A DNA stretch of 48,627 nucleotides from Pseudomonadota bacterium (GTDB lineage Bacteria; Pseudomonadota; Alphaproteobacteria; Sphingomonadales; Sphingomonadaceae). Location of the stretch: positions 1 through 48,627 of the forward strand of contig JAEWBB010000014.1 in the NCBI GenBank assembly GCA_023391375.1, written 5' to 3'. Under the pieces are notes generated by a model. That model was not told the origin of the DNA, made no database searches, and saw only the letters and a program-made list of their open reading frames with translations. The position numbers and the translations under genes are program-made. Shown here piece by piece: positions 38,098 to 47,912 of the stretch (its first letter is position 1; each line of letters opens with the position of its first letter).

Positions 38098-40440
38098 ATG
38101 TACGAAGCGCCCGATCGTTATAAGCGCATGGTTTCCGCCCGCCTTCCCGGCGGCGAATCGATGGGCTTGTCCCAGCACGAAGCGTCGAGCGACGAGAGCA
38201 CGCCGCTGCGCGACCGCCAGCTGATCGCGCGCGGCGAACTGGCGCTGTTCTTCGCCGCCGCCAACATTGTCGCCGCGCTGATGATCTGCATCGCGCTGTG
38301 GGGCGACATGGAATCGGCGCTGATGTTGGGCTGGGCCGGCGCGGTCGCCGGGGCCAACCTGCTGGCCATGCACGTGGCCCGGACGCAGGCGATTACCCAC
38401 GTCGGCCGTTCAGGCCGCCGCGTCCCCGACCTCGTCCTCATCGGCGACGTGCTGGGCCGCGCACTCCTGTTCCTGACGCTGCCCCTCTACAGCTTTGCCA
38501 AGATCGACGTCGGCGCGCAGGTGATCGTCGCCTCGCTGCTGGCCGGCCTCGGCATCGCCGCCCTCGGCCTCGTCGTCATCCCCAACTGCGTCAAGGCGTG
38601 GATGGGCAGCTTCACCGCCGGCATCGTCTACGCTCTGTTCATTGCGCGCGACACGGTGCCGTTCCAGCACATGGTCTCGATCGTCTTCACGCTCGGCGTC
38701 GCGGTCGTCGGCGTGACCGCCGTCGCGCGCTGGGCATTCGACCAGCTGAAATCGACGGCCGATGCCGGCAGCCAGTCGGAAAGCGCTTCGCTCCTCCTCC
38801 AGGAATACGAACACCGCGGCGTCGGCTGGCTGTGGCAGGTCGATGGCGAAAACCGCGTCACCTACATCAGCTCGCGCATGGTCGCCCTACTCGGCCGCCC
38901 GTCGTCGGCGATCCTCGGCCAGACCATGCCGGCGCTCCTCGGCGGTCACGCCGAACTCGGCCGCGTGCTGCTCGAAAAGCAGGCGTTCAATTCGCTCGAG
39001 ATGGAGCTGAAGACCAGCCGCGGCACGCGCTGGATCTCGATCGCGGGCGACCCCATCGTCGACACCGCTGGGCGCTTCGAAGGGTTCCGCGGCGTCGGCA
39101 GCGATATCACCGAGGTCCGCCAGCAGCAGGAACGCCTGACGCACCTCGCGAACATGGACGTGCTGTCGGGCCTTCCGAACCGTGGCCGGGTGCGCCAGCT
39201 GCTCGGCGAGGCGCTGCGCGGCGCGGTCACGTCGAACGTGCCGTGCGCCATCCTTTTCCTCGACCTCGACGGGTTCAAGCCCGTCAACGACACCTTCGGC
39301 CATCCGAAGGGCGATGCCGTCCTCCAAGCGGTCGCCAAGCGCCTGGTCGCCGAAGTCGGGCCGGACGGCCATGTCGGCCGGATGGGCGGCGACGAATTCG
39401 CGATCGTCATCATCGACGCCCAGTCGCGCCGCAAGGTGGAGGGTCTTGCCGACCGCATCATCCGCTCGGTCGCCGAACCCTACATGATCGACCAGACCGA
39501 GATTCGCATCGGCGTCAGCGTCGGCTGCGCGTTCGGCCCGATCGACGGGGCGACGGTCGACGATCTGATCCTCAAGGCTGATCTGGCGCTGTACGAAGCG
39601 AAGGGCGCGGGCCGCGGCGTGGCCAAATATTTCAGCAGCGAACTGCAGAGCGAGCAGGAAGACAAGATCCGGCTCGAGGCGGACCTTCGCGCCGCCATCG
39701 CCTCGAAGCAATTCCACCTCGTTTACCAGCCGCTGGTCAGCGCTCGCGACCAGAAACTGGTCGGGTTCGAGGCGCTGATCCGCTGGAACCACCCGCAGCG
39801 CGGCTTCATCCCGCCGCCGGTGTTCATCACCCTTGCCGAAGAATGCGGCCTCATGCTGCAGCTCGGCGAATGGGTCATCGAGGAAGCGATCCGGACCGCG
39901 GCCACATGGCCCGAGCCGATCACCGTGGCGATCAACATCAGTCCGAAGCAGATCGTCGTCCCGGCGCTGCCGAACATCGTCAGCCAGGCGCTCGCCCGCC
40001 ACCGCCTGCCCGGCAACCGGATCGAGCTGGAAGTCACCGAAGGCGTGTTCCTGGGCAACAATGCGATGACGGTCGACGTCATGCAGCGCCTGCGCTCGCT
40101 CGGCGTCGGCATCGCGCTCGACGACTTCGGAACCGGCTATTCGTCGATCGGCTATCTGAACAAGGCCGTTTTCCACAAGCTGAAGATCGACGGCAGCTTC
40201 GTGCGCGAGGCGGGCAGCCGTCCGGAGAATGTCGCGATCATCCAGTCGATCGTCCAGCTCGCCCGCTCGTTCCGCATGACCGTGACCGCCGAAGGCGTCG
40301 AGACGGCCGAGGATTTCGAGCGCATGCGCGACCTGGGCGTCGACACCATCCAGGGCTACCTGTTCGGCCGTCCGCTCAGCTACGAGCGCGCCAACGACAT
40401 GGTGCTCGGCCTGACCGCCAAGGACCGCAAGGCCGGCTAG
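38098..40440 (+). CDS. Membrane-bound diguanylate cyclase/phosphodiesterase with PAS (GGDEF-EAL)
   Basis: 780 residues. About five to six transmembrane helices lie in ~40-215, a PAS domain at ~238-345 (YEHRGVGWLWQVDGENRVTYIS), a GGDEF domain with Gly430-Gly431-Asp-Glu-Phe434 and DLDGFKPVNDTFGH, and an EAL domain with Glu558-Ala-Leu560. EAL catalytic residues all look present: INIS, LEVTEG, ALDDFGTGYSS, KIDGSF, AEGVET and IQGYLFG. Both synthesis and breakdown of cyclic di-GMP are therefore possible. The gene stands alone downstream of the M1 peptidase; its stop shares CTAG with the convergent EF-hand gene. The giant adhesin in this window is a plausible cyclic di-GMP-controlled output, but no direct link is seen. 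Confidence 0.95.
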   Translation: MYEAPDRYKRMVSARLPGGESMGLSQHEASSDESTPLRDRQLIARGELALFFAAANIVAALMICIALWGDMESALMLGWAGAVAGANLLAMHVARTQAITHVGRSGRRVPDLVLIGDVLGRALLFLTLPLYSFAKIDVGAQVIVASLLAGLGIAALGLVVIPNCVKAWMGSFTAGIVYALFIARDTVPFQHMVSIVFTLGVAVVGVTAVARWAFDQLKSTADAGSQSESASLLLQEYEHRGVGWLWQVDGENRVTYISSRMVALLGRPSSAILGQTMPALLGGHAELGRVLLEKQAFNSLEMELKTSRGTRWISIAGDPIVDTAGRFEGFRGVGSDITEVRQQQERLTHLANMDVLSGLPNRGRVRQLLGEALRGAVTSNVPCAILFLDLDGFKPVNDTFGHPKGDAVLQAVAKRLVAEVGPDGHVGRMGGDEFAIVIIDAQSRRKVEGLADRIIRSVAEPYMIDQTEIRIGVSVGCAFGPIDGATVDDLILKADLALYEAKGAGRGVAKYFSSELQSEQEDKIRLEADLRAAIASKQFHLVYQPLVSARDQKLVGFEALIRWNHPQRGFIPPPVFITLAEECGLMLQLGEWVIEEAIRTAATWPEPITVAINISPKQIVVPALPNIVSQALARHRLPGNRIELEVTEGVFLGNNAMTVDVMQRLRSLGVGIALDDFGTGYSSIGYLNKAVFHKLKIDGSFVREAGSRPENVAIIQSIVQLARSFRMTVTAEGVETAEDFERMRDLGVDTIQGYLFGRPLSYERANDMVLGLTAKDRKAG

Positions 40441-40706
40441 TCGGAAAGGCCGAAGCGGCTGGCGAGGAACGCCTTGGCCGCTTCGAGTTCGCGCACCGTC
40501 ACCCGGCCGTCATGGTCGGCGTCGGCAATCGATTTGAAGTCGTCCGCAGCGGCGCTGGCCTCGAACATGGTCAGCCAACCGTCACGATTGGCGTCATGAT
40601 GCTCGAGCGCCCATTTCAGGAGTACCGGCTGGGCGTCGAAGAACTCGGCAGCGCGCGGATTGGGCACCGACGAAGTGGCTGCCGCTATCAACATTGCCAT
40701 CAGCAT
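40437..40706 (-). CDS. Small EF-hand protein
   Basis: 89 residues, ATG start behind GAGGAGGAAGG. A short hydrophobic N-terminus (MLMAMLIAAATSS) suggests export. Two EF-hand loops are visible, DANRDGWLTMFE and DADHDGRVTVRE, both with the Asp at 1, 3 and 5 and final Glu of calcium-binding loops. Likely binds calcium in the periplasm. It follows the hybrid kinase gene by 45 nt in the same direction. Confidence 0.85.
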   Translation of the reverse strand: MLMAMLIAAATSSVPNPRAAEFFDAQPVLLKWALEHHDANRDGWLTMFEASAAADDFKSIADADHDGRVTVRELEAAKAFLASRFGLSD

Positions 40707-40751
40707 GGGCCTTCCTCCTCATCGCGACAACGCGCGAAGGGCGGGAAGGCT

Positions 40752-42767
<2,016 letters not shown>

Positions 42768-42824
42768 GACGCTAGATTGCCGTTAACTGCGCCCAGAGTC
42801 ACGCGAGTCTGTGGGGTAGAGTGG

Positions 42825-43331
42825 TCAGTCGAAATGGAGCCGGCGATAGCGGCCCCGGAAATAGAGCAAAGGGTCGAGCGCCGGGTCGAACGTCGCCCGC
42901 TTGACCTCTCCGACCAGGATGACGTGGTCGCCAGCATCATGGACGGCGGAGCGGGCGCACTCGAACACCGACAGCGACCCTTCGAGCAGCGGCACGCCAT
43001 GCTCGCCGAGCGCCCAGCGGGTGCGCCCGAAGCGGTCCTCGATGCGGGTCGAGAAGGTGATCGATTCCGGCTCCTGCCCGGTCTGCAGCACGTTGACCGC
43101 GAAGTGCGGCGCGGCGCTCAGGGCGTCAAGGCTCGCCGCCGCCTTCGCGACGCATACCAGCAGTAGCGGCGGATCGAGACTGACTGCGGTGAAGCTGTTC
43201 GCGGTCAGGCCAATGGGATCGCCTTCTGCATCAAGGCAGGTGACGACGGTCACGCCCGTGGCGAAACAGCCGAGCGCGTCGCGCAGCGTGCGGCTGTCCG
43301 AACCGGTGCGATATTCGCGCGTCGTTTCCAT
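42825..43331 (-). CDS. Flavin reductase family protein (FMN-binding split barrel)
   Basis: 168 residues from ATG 43331. A GTG at 43367 would add 12 residues and overlap the phhA stop as GTGA; the choice is open because neither has a strong ribosome binding site. Family motifs LRDALGCFATGVTVVT, GLTANSFTAVSLDPPLLLVCV and LYFRGRYRRL mark the flavin reductase/HpaC group, which supplies reduced FMN or FAD. The position directly behind phhA suggests a role with that hydroxylase or its pterin, but this is inference. Confidence 0.88.
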   Translation of the reverse strand: METTREYRTGSDSRTLRDALGCFATGVTVVTCLDAEGDPIGLTANSFTAVSLDPPLLLVCVAKAAASLDALSAAPHFAVNVLQTGQEPESITFSTRIEDRFGRTRWALGEHGVPLLEGSLSVFECARSAVHDAGDHVILVGEVKRATFDPALDPLLYFRGRYRRLHFD

Positions 43332-43363
43332 CGCCTCGCCATAGCGGCGGGCCGCCGCCCCTG

Positions 43364-44131
43364 TCACCCCGCCAGCGCTGCCAATCCGCCGGCATCGAGC
43401 GCCTCAAGCTCGTGCGCCACCGCGTCGAGCGAGTGGGACACAAAATAGAGCGGCTGCACGCAGTCGTTGCGGTATGGGGTGCGCGCGGCGCCCTCGAGCG
43501 TGAACGGCAAGCGCGGCACGCCCGCCTCCAGCGCGAGGTGCGCTTCGCCGAAGCTGGATGCGAGGCCGGCGCCGAGAATCTTCACCTCGTCGCCCTCGCG
43601 CGCCAGCCCGAACTCGACCGTGAACCAGTAGAGGCGCGAGATGATGTCGCCGTGGCCGGCGGCGATCGCGCCGACGCCCAATTTGCCCAGCGCCTCCATC
43701 AGCCGCGCCATCGCCGGATCGGCGAGCATCGGGACATGGCCGAAGATGTCGTGGAAGCAGTCGGGTTCGTCGAGATAGTCGAGCTGCTCCATCGGGCGGA
43801 TGAAGTTGCCGATCGGGAAGCGGCGCTCGGCCAGCATGGCGAAGAAGGCCTCGTCGGGAACGATCCCGGCGACCGACACCAGCCGCCACCCCGTTAGCGT
43901 TTCCAACTTGTCGGACAGCGTTTCCAGCTCCGGAATACCGCCCGCGCCGAGGTCGAGCCGTTCGAGCCCGTCGCGAAACGGTTGGACGATGTGGCTGCCG
44001 AGGTAAGGCACCTGTCGGGTGTACAGCAGGTCCCAGACGCCATGCTGGTCGGGCGTAAACCGGTCCCAGGCCTGGGGGACGAGCCAGTCGCGCCAGTGCC
44101 GGACTTCGGTGGCGGGGGTCGGGTTGAACAT
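43364..44131 (-). CDS. phhA: Phenylalanine 4-monooxygenase
   Basis: 255 residues, slightly short of many bacterial relatives but complete. Converts phenylalanine to tyrosine with iron, O2 and a tetrahydropterin. The 2-His-1-carboxylate iron site is His127, His132 (CFHDIFGH) and Glu173 (TVEFG); the spacing matches the Chromobacterium enzyme. A regulatory ACT domain is absent, as in bacterial forms. Ribosome binding site AAGGAG (44144-44149). A strong intrinsic terminator ends only 2 nt before that site, so transcription must come through it; see the leader peptide and attenuator entries. The pterin-recycling phhB lies upstream in the same direction. Confidence 0.95.
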   Translation of the reverse strand: MFNPTPATEVRHWRDWLVPQAWDRFTPDQHGVWDLLYTRQVPYLGSHIVQPFRDGLERLDLGAGGIPELETLSDKLETLTGWRLVSVAGIVPDEAFFAMLAERRFPIGNFIRPMEQLDYLDEPDCFHDIFGHVPMLADPAMARLMEALGKLGVGAIAAGHGDIISRLYWFTVEFGLAREGDEVKILGAGLASSFGEAHLALEAGVPRLPFTLEGAARTPYRNDCVQPLYFVSHSLDAVAHELEALDAGGLAALAG

Positions 44132-44150
44132 GGGTCTCTCAAGCTCCTTG

Positions 44151-44179
44151 GAAAAAAGAAGCCCCGCCGGAGCGGGGCT
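44151..44179 (-). terminator. Intrinsic terminator in the phhA leader, candidate attenuator
   Basis: On the minus strand AGCCCCGC (44172-44179) and GCGGGGCT (44160-44167) form a perfect 8-bp stem closed by UCCG, a UNCG-type tetraloop on a C-G pair, followed by TTC and six Ts. It ends 2 nt before the phhA ribosome binding site. The 3' arm can also pair with GCCCCGCC at 44182-44189, and the segment next to that (44187-44194) pairs with codons of the leader ORF (44230-44237), so alternative folds exist. Either it ends the phhB transcript or, more interestingly, it is an attenuator for phhA. Confidence 0.8.
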
Positions 44180-44218
44180 CGGGCGGGGCGGTGATCCGAT
44201 ACTGGCGCGTGCGTTCGC

Positions 44219-44278
44219 TCAGCCGGTGGTCACCGCCGAGGGATAATAGATGCAGGCAATGATCATGCTGCGGGTCAT
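44219..44278 (-). CDS. Candidate leader peptide upstream of phhA
   Basis: 19 codons reading MTRSMIIACIYYPSAVTTG, with tandem Tyr codons (TAT TAT, positions 11-12) and three Ile. It lies between the metallo-hydrolase-like gene and the terminator before phhA. The ATG falls at the predicted transcription start, so it would be a leaderless message, as known for the rhizobial trp leader. Codons 14-17 contain GGCGGTGA, which pairs perfectly with TCACCGCC at 44187-44194. Tyrosine is the product of phhA, so stalling at Tyr codons would be a sensible control. Alternative: a chance short ORF in a 3' untranslated region. Confidence 0.45.
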   Translation of the reverse strand: MTRSMIIACIYYPSAVTTG

Positions 44279-44284
44279 GGGGCC

Positions 44285-44314
44285 AGTGTATCCGCCCTTC
44301 GGCCTGAATGCCAG
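44285..44314 (-). promoter_or_regulatory. Possible promoter for the phhA leader
   Basis: CTGGCA (44309-44314) and TACACT (44285-44290) on the minus strand with 18-bp spacing. Each matches the consensus at four of six positions. Transcription would start about 7 nt after the -10, at or next to the leader ATG (44278). Only sequence similarity and position support it. Confidence 0.35.
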
Positions 44315-44318
44315 ATGG

Positions 44319-45095
44319 CTAGGCATATTGCTTTTCATGCTCCGCGAGCACCGGCGCGACTTTGGCCAGTGCCGCCTCGACGCGGGTGCGGAAATCGTCG
44401 CCGTAGAGATCGAGCACACCGTTGTGCGCCGCGCAAAGCCCGCGCGAATCGGCCCACTTTTCCGCCATCTCCTCTGCCCAGGCATGGAACTCCGCCGACG
44501 CGCCGGGCCGCTTCTCAAGCGCCTTGGCCAGCGTCGGGTGGAAAATGATGCCGGTGTCCTTTTTCGCCAGCGACAGTGGGAAGGGCAGTTCGAGATAGGT
44601 CAGCGTGTCGTCGGAATGGACCGTCTTCGACGGCTCGTGCCGCGCCATCAACGAGGAGAAATGCACCTTCTCGTCGGCCGAGATATAATCGACCCCGCGT
44701 GGCAGGCTGAACGTCAGCACGTCGGCGTATTTGCGCGCGACCGCGGCGCTTTCGACATTGTCCTTTTCCCACTTGAGGTGAGGCATGCGCTTCTTGTGCC
44801 GGTCGGAGCCGTAGAGCTTGGCGCCGGGAAAGCATTGCGTCGCCCACTCGCAATGCAGCGTGTGAAACGGGTGGCAGTTGAGGATTGCCTCGACCGCCTT
44901 GCCGTTGTCGGTCAGCTCCATGATCCGCGACAGCGTGTCGCCTTCGAGCGTCAGGCTGTCGAGGAAGATGAACTCGCCGCTTGCCAGGCGGATCAGCGAG
45001 GCGTGGGTGCCGACGTTGACGATGCCGCCGATGCGGTAAGTGCCGCGGACATTCCACATGCCCTCACCACAATCGATGATGTCGCCGCTCTTCAT
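44319..45095 (-). CDS. Metallo-beta-lactamase-like hydrolase of unknown function
   Basis: 258 residues. It reads like a metallo-beta-lactamase fold protein: an early strand pair VGTHASLIRLASGEFIFLDS is followed by ILNCHPFHTLHCEW, a His-rich loop in the place of the HxHxDH metal motif but with HxxHxxH spacing, so metal binding may differ. GIIFHPTL and AAHNGVLDLYGDDF could supply further ligands. Resembles DUF4336-like proteins; the function is not known. It overlaps the phhB stop by 4 nt (ATGA), so it is coupled to pterin recycling. Confidence 0.6.
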   Translation of the reverse strand: MKSGDIIDCGEGMWNVRGTYRIGGIVNVGTHASLIRLASGEFIFLDSLTLEGDTLSRIMELTDNGKAVEAILNCHPFHTLHCEWATQCFPGAKLYGSDRHKKRMPHLKWEKDNVESAAVARKYADVLTFSLPRGVDYISADEKVHFSSLMARHEPSKTVHSDDTLTYLELPFPLSLAKKDTGIIFHPTLAKALEKRPGASAEFHAWAEEMAEKWADSRGLCAAHNGVLDLYGDDFRTRVEAALAKVAPVLAEHEKQYA

Positions 45096-45349
45096 GCTTT
45101 GCCCCCTGCCAATGCGTCGATCTTGTCCGCGAGGTCGCGGTCGCGCTGGGTGATGCCGTTCGTGTCGTGGCTGGTGAGGCGGAAGTCGACCCGGTTCCAG
45201 ACGCTGGTGAATTCGGGGTGGTGATCGACCTTCTCGGCATGGAGCGCGACGCGTGTGAGGAAGCCGAACGCCTCGGAGAAGTCCTTGAAGCGGTAGGTCC
45301 GCACTAATGCCTTGCCGTCCTCGCTCGTCGTCCAGCCGGGGTTTTCCAT
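45092..45349 (-). CDS. phhB: Pterin-4a-carbinolamine dehydratase
   Basis: 85 residues from ATG 45349, supported by GAGGTG 7 nt upstream. Recycles the 4a-hydroxytetrahydropterin formed by phenylalanine hydroxylase. The active-site region HAEKVDHHPEF and FRLTSHDTNGIT with its conserved His residues is intact. First gene of a minus-strand set including the metallo-hydrolase-like gene and phhA. Divergent from the flavoprotein gene with 34 bp between starts. Confidence 0.93.
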   Translation of the reverse strand: MENPGWTTSEDGKALVRTYRFKDFSEAFGFLTRVALHAEKVDHHPEFTSVWNRVDFRLTSHDTNGITQRDRDLADKIDALAGGKA

Positions 45350-45383
45350 TGTCAGCACCTCTTCGCCCCCGCATAGGCCGCCG

Positions 45384-46565
45384 ATGCCGCCCGCGCCAAC
45401 CTCCTACGACGCGATCGTGATCGGTGCCGGCGCGGCAGGCATGTTCTGCGCCGCGGTCGCCGGCCAACGCGGGCGCAAGGTGCTGCTGGTCGACCATAAT
45501 GCCGAGCCGGGCAGGAAAATCCTCATCTCGGGCGGCGGGCGCTGCAACTTCACCAATATCGGTGCGCGCGCCGAGAACTACCTTAGCGCCAATCCGCATT
45601 TCGCCAAGTCGGCGCTCGGCCGCTACACGCCGACCGACTTCCTCGCGCTGGTCGAGAAGCACGGCATCGCATGGCACGAGAAGACGCTGGGCCAGCTGTT
45701 CTGCGATGGGAGCTCACGCCAGATCGTCGACCTGCTTCTATCCGAATGCGCGGCAGGCGGGGTCGAGACGGCGTTCGGCAAGCCGGCGACCCTCGAGCGT
45801 CGCGACGGCAAGTTCGCGGTGACGATCGGGGACCAGGAAGTCGATACCGAGCGCGTCGTCCTGGCCACCGGGGGCCTTTCGATCCCAAAGCTAGGCGCGA
45901 CCAGCTTTGCCTACGACATGGCGCGCCGCTTCGGCCTCAAGATCGTCGAGCCGCGCCCGGCACTGGTGCCGCTGACCCTGCCCGGCACCGAAGCGTTGTT
46001 CCGCGATCTCAGCGGCGTGTCGGCGGAGGTCGTCGCCAAGGCGGGCGACGGCTCGTTCCGCGAGGCCGCGCTGTTCACCCACCGCGGCCTCAGCGGTCCG
46101 GCGATTCTCCAGGTCTCCTCCTATTGGCGCAACGGCGGCTCGGTCGGCATTGACTTCCTGCCCGACGCGCCGCGAGGCTGGCTCAAGGACGCCAAGCGCG
46201 AGGCGCCCAAGCTCCACCTCAAGACGATCCTCGGCCGCCATCTGCCCGACCGGCTGGCGGGTGCATTGGCCGAGCGGATCGGGTTCGATACGGAGCTCGG
46301 GAACCTCCCCGACAAGGCACTCGACGCGGCCGAGGCCAGGCTGGCCGACTGGCCGTTCCTGCCCAACGGCAGCGAGGGCTTCGCCAAGGCCGAGGTGACG
46401 ATCGGGGGCGTGTCGACCGCCGAACTGTCGCAGCAGACGATGGAAGCCAAGAAGGTGCCGGGCCTGCACATCATCGGCGAGGCGGTGGACGTCACGGGCT
46501 GGCTCGGCGGCTATAATTTCCAATGGGCCTGGGCGAGCGGCCACGCGGCGGGGCTTGCCCTCTAG
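45384..46565 (+). CDS. BaiN/YhiN (HI0933-like) family FAD-dependent oxidoreductase
   Basis: 393 residues from ATG 45384. FAD-binding GAGAAGMFCA near 13, ISGGGRCNFTN, LATGGLSIPKLGATSFAYDMA, and the C-terminal EAVDVTGWLGGYNFQWAWASG that is diagnostic of the family. Flavoprotein of uncertain physiological reaction; BaiN acts on bile acids in gut clostridia, which does not apply here. Divergent from phhB; the thiolase gene follows 25 nt downstream. Confidence 0.92.
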   Translation: MPPAPTSYDAIVIGAGAAGMFCAAVAGQRGRKVLLVDHNAEPGRKILISGGGRCNFTNIGARAENYLSANPHFAKSALGRYTPTDFLALVEKHGIAWHEKTLGQLFCDGSSRQIVDLLLSECAAGGVETAFGKPATLERRDGKFAVTIGDQEVDTERVVLATGGLSIPKLGATSFAYDMARRFGLKIVEPRPALVPLTLPGTEALFRDLSGVSAEVVAKAGDGSFREAALFTHRGLSGPAILQVSSYWRNGGSVGIDFLPDAPRGWLKDAKREAPKLHLKTILGRHLPDRLAGALAERIGFDTELGNLPDKALDAAEARLADWPFLPNGSEGFAKAEVTIGGVSTAELSQQTMEAKKVPGLHIIGEAVDVTGWLGGYNFQWAWASGHAAGLAL

Positions 46566-46590
46566 GACGCGTGGCCCCAAGTGGCTGCGC

Positions 46591-47796
46591 ATGACCGACG
46601 CCTATATCTGCGACGCCGTCCGCACCCCCATCGGCCGCTACGCCGGCGCGCTTCAAGGTGTGCGCCCCGACGATTTGCTGGCCATCCCGTTGGCCGAGCT
46701 GAAGCGCCGCAACCCGGGCATCGACTGGAACCAGGTCGACGACTGCATCATGGGCTGCGCCAACCAGGCGGGAGAGGACAACCGCAACGTCGCGCGCATG
46801 GCCGCGCTGCTGGCGGGCCTTGGCGACGCGGTGCCGGCGACGACCATCAACCGGCTGTGCGGCTCCGGCCTCGACGCGGTGGCCATGGCCGCGCGGGCGA
46901 TTAAGGCGGGCGAAGCGCACCTCGTGCTGGCCGGCGGGGTCGAGAGCATGACCCGCGCGCCGTTCGTTAGCCCCAAGGCCGACAGCGCCTTTTCGCGCGC
47001 CAATGCGGTCTACGACACGACCATCGGCTGGCGCTTCGTCAACAAGCGGCTGAAGGAAGAGTTCGGGATTGATTCGATGCCCGAGACCGCCGAGAACGTC
47101 GCCGAACAGTACGGCGTCAGCCGCGAGGACCAGGACAGGTTCGCGGCGGAAAGCCAGCGCCGCGCGGCCGCCGCGCAGGCCAATGGCCGCCTCGCCGCCG
47201 AGATCGTGCCCGTCATCATCCCGCAGAAGAAGGGCGATCCGGTCATGGTCGACCGCGACGAACATCCGCGCGAAACGACCGCGGAGAAATTGGCGGCGCT
47301 CAAGCCCATCGTGAAGCCGGGCGGCACAATCACCGCCGGCAACGCCAGCGGCGTGAACGACGGCGCGGCGGCGCTGATCGTCGCATCGAAAGAAGCGGTC
47401 GAGAAGTTCGGCCTGACCCCGCGCGCCCGCGTCCTCGGCACCGCCGTCGCCGGCGTCCCGCCGCGCATCATGGGCATCGGCCCCGCCCCCGCGTCGGCGC
47501 GGCTGCTGGAGCGGCTGGGTCTCCACATCAACGACATCGACGTGGTCGAGTTGAACGAGGCCTTCGCGGCTCAGGGCCTCGCAGTGATGCGCGAGCTCGG
47601 GCTGGCCGACGATGCGGCGCACGTGAACCCCAACGGCGGCGCGATCGCGCTCGGCCACCCGCTCGGTATGTCGGGCGCGCGCCTCGCGCTGACCGCCACC
47701 GAGGAACTGCAGCGCTCGGGCGGCAAGCTCGCGCTCGCCACCATGTGCATCGGCGTCGGCCAGGGCATCTCGCTGCTGCTGGAATCGGCCGACTGA
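46591..47796 (+). CDS. Thiolase (3-oxoadipyl-CoA / acetyl-CoA acyltransferase, PcaF-like)
   Basis: 401 residues, complete. Cleaves beta-ketoacyl-CoA with CoA. Catalytic Cys90 (NRLCGSGLDAV), His356 (GHPLGMSGARL) and Cys386 (CIGVGQG) are all present. The segment YDTTIGWRFVN resembles PcaF, the beta-ketoadipate pathway thiolase. If so, it is an aromatic-degradation gene like the fused monooxygenase near the left end, though nothing else of that pathway is visible. The sequence changes character soon after its stop codon. Confidence 0.88.
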   Translation: MTDAYICDAVRTPIGRYAGALQGVRPDDLLAIPLAELKRRNPGIDWNQVDDCIMGCANQAGEDNRNVARMAALLAGLGDAVPATTINRLCGSGLDAVAMAARAIKAGEAHLVLAGGVESMTRAPFVSPKADSAFSRANAVYDTTIGWRFVNKRLKEEFGIDSMPETAENVAEQYGVSREDQDRFAAESQRRAAAAQANGRLAAEIVPVIIPQKKGDPVMVDRDEHPRETTAEKLAALKPIVKPGGTITAGNASGVNDGAAALIVASKEAVEKFGLTPRARVLGTAVAGVPPRIMGIGPAPASARLLERLGLHINDIDVVELNEAFAAQGLAVMRELGLADDAAHVNPNGGAIALGHPLGMSGARLALTATEELQRSGGKLALATMCIGVGQGISLLLESAD

Positions 47797-47912
47797 CCCG
47801 GGCCGGCAGCATCGCCCGCTGTGGATCTCCCGTACCCGGCCGTACCGGCCTAGAGTGGTCTGGACCACATGATCCGCCATCGACGGCGGACGACGACCTG
47901 GGGGACCGAGCG
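47797..47912. other. Junction region between alphaproteobacterial and actinobacterial-type sequence
   Basis: Within these 116 bp the sequence passes from the thiolase gene to an actinobacterial-type operator and gene. The exact breakpoint cannot be placed; it lies between the thiolase stop (47796) and about 47850. No terminator for the thiolase, insertion sequence end or tRNA is seen here. Confidence 0.6.
47854..47869 (+). promoter_or_regulatory. DasR-like operator (dre-type inverted repeat)
   Basis: AGTGGTCTGGACCACA contains perfect 6-bp arms GTGGTC/GACCAC around TG. It matches 14 of 16 positions of the actinobacterial dre consensus (A-S-TGGTCTAGACCA-S-T) bound by DasR/HutC-type GntR regulators. 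It overlaps a TAGAGT that could be a -10 box, 44 bp before the start codon. Function inferred from motif only. Confidence 0.45.

Noticed and set aside
44219..44518. 99-codon minus-strand frame ending at the phhA leader
   Set aside because: The first 80 codons are out of frame within the metallo-hydrolase-like gene; only the last 19 codons from the ATG at 44278 are considered a candidate leader peptide.
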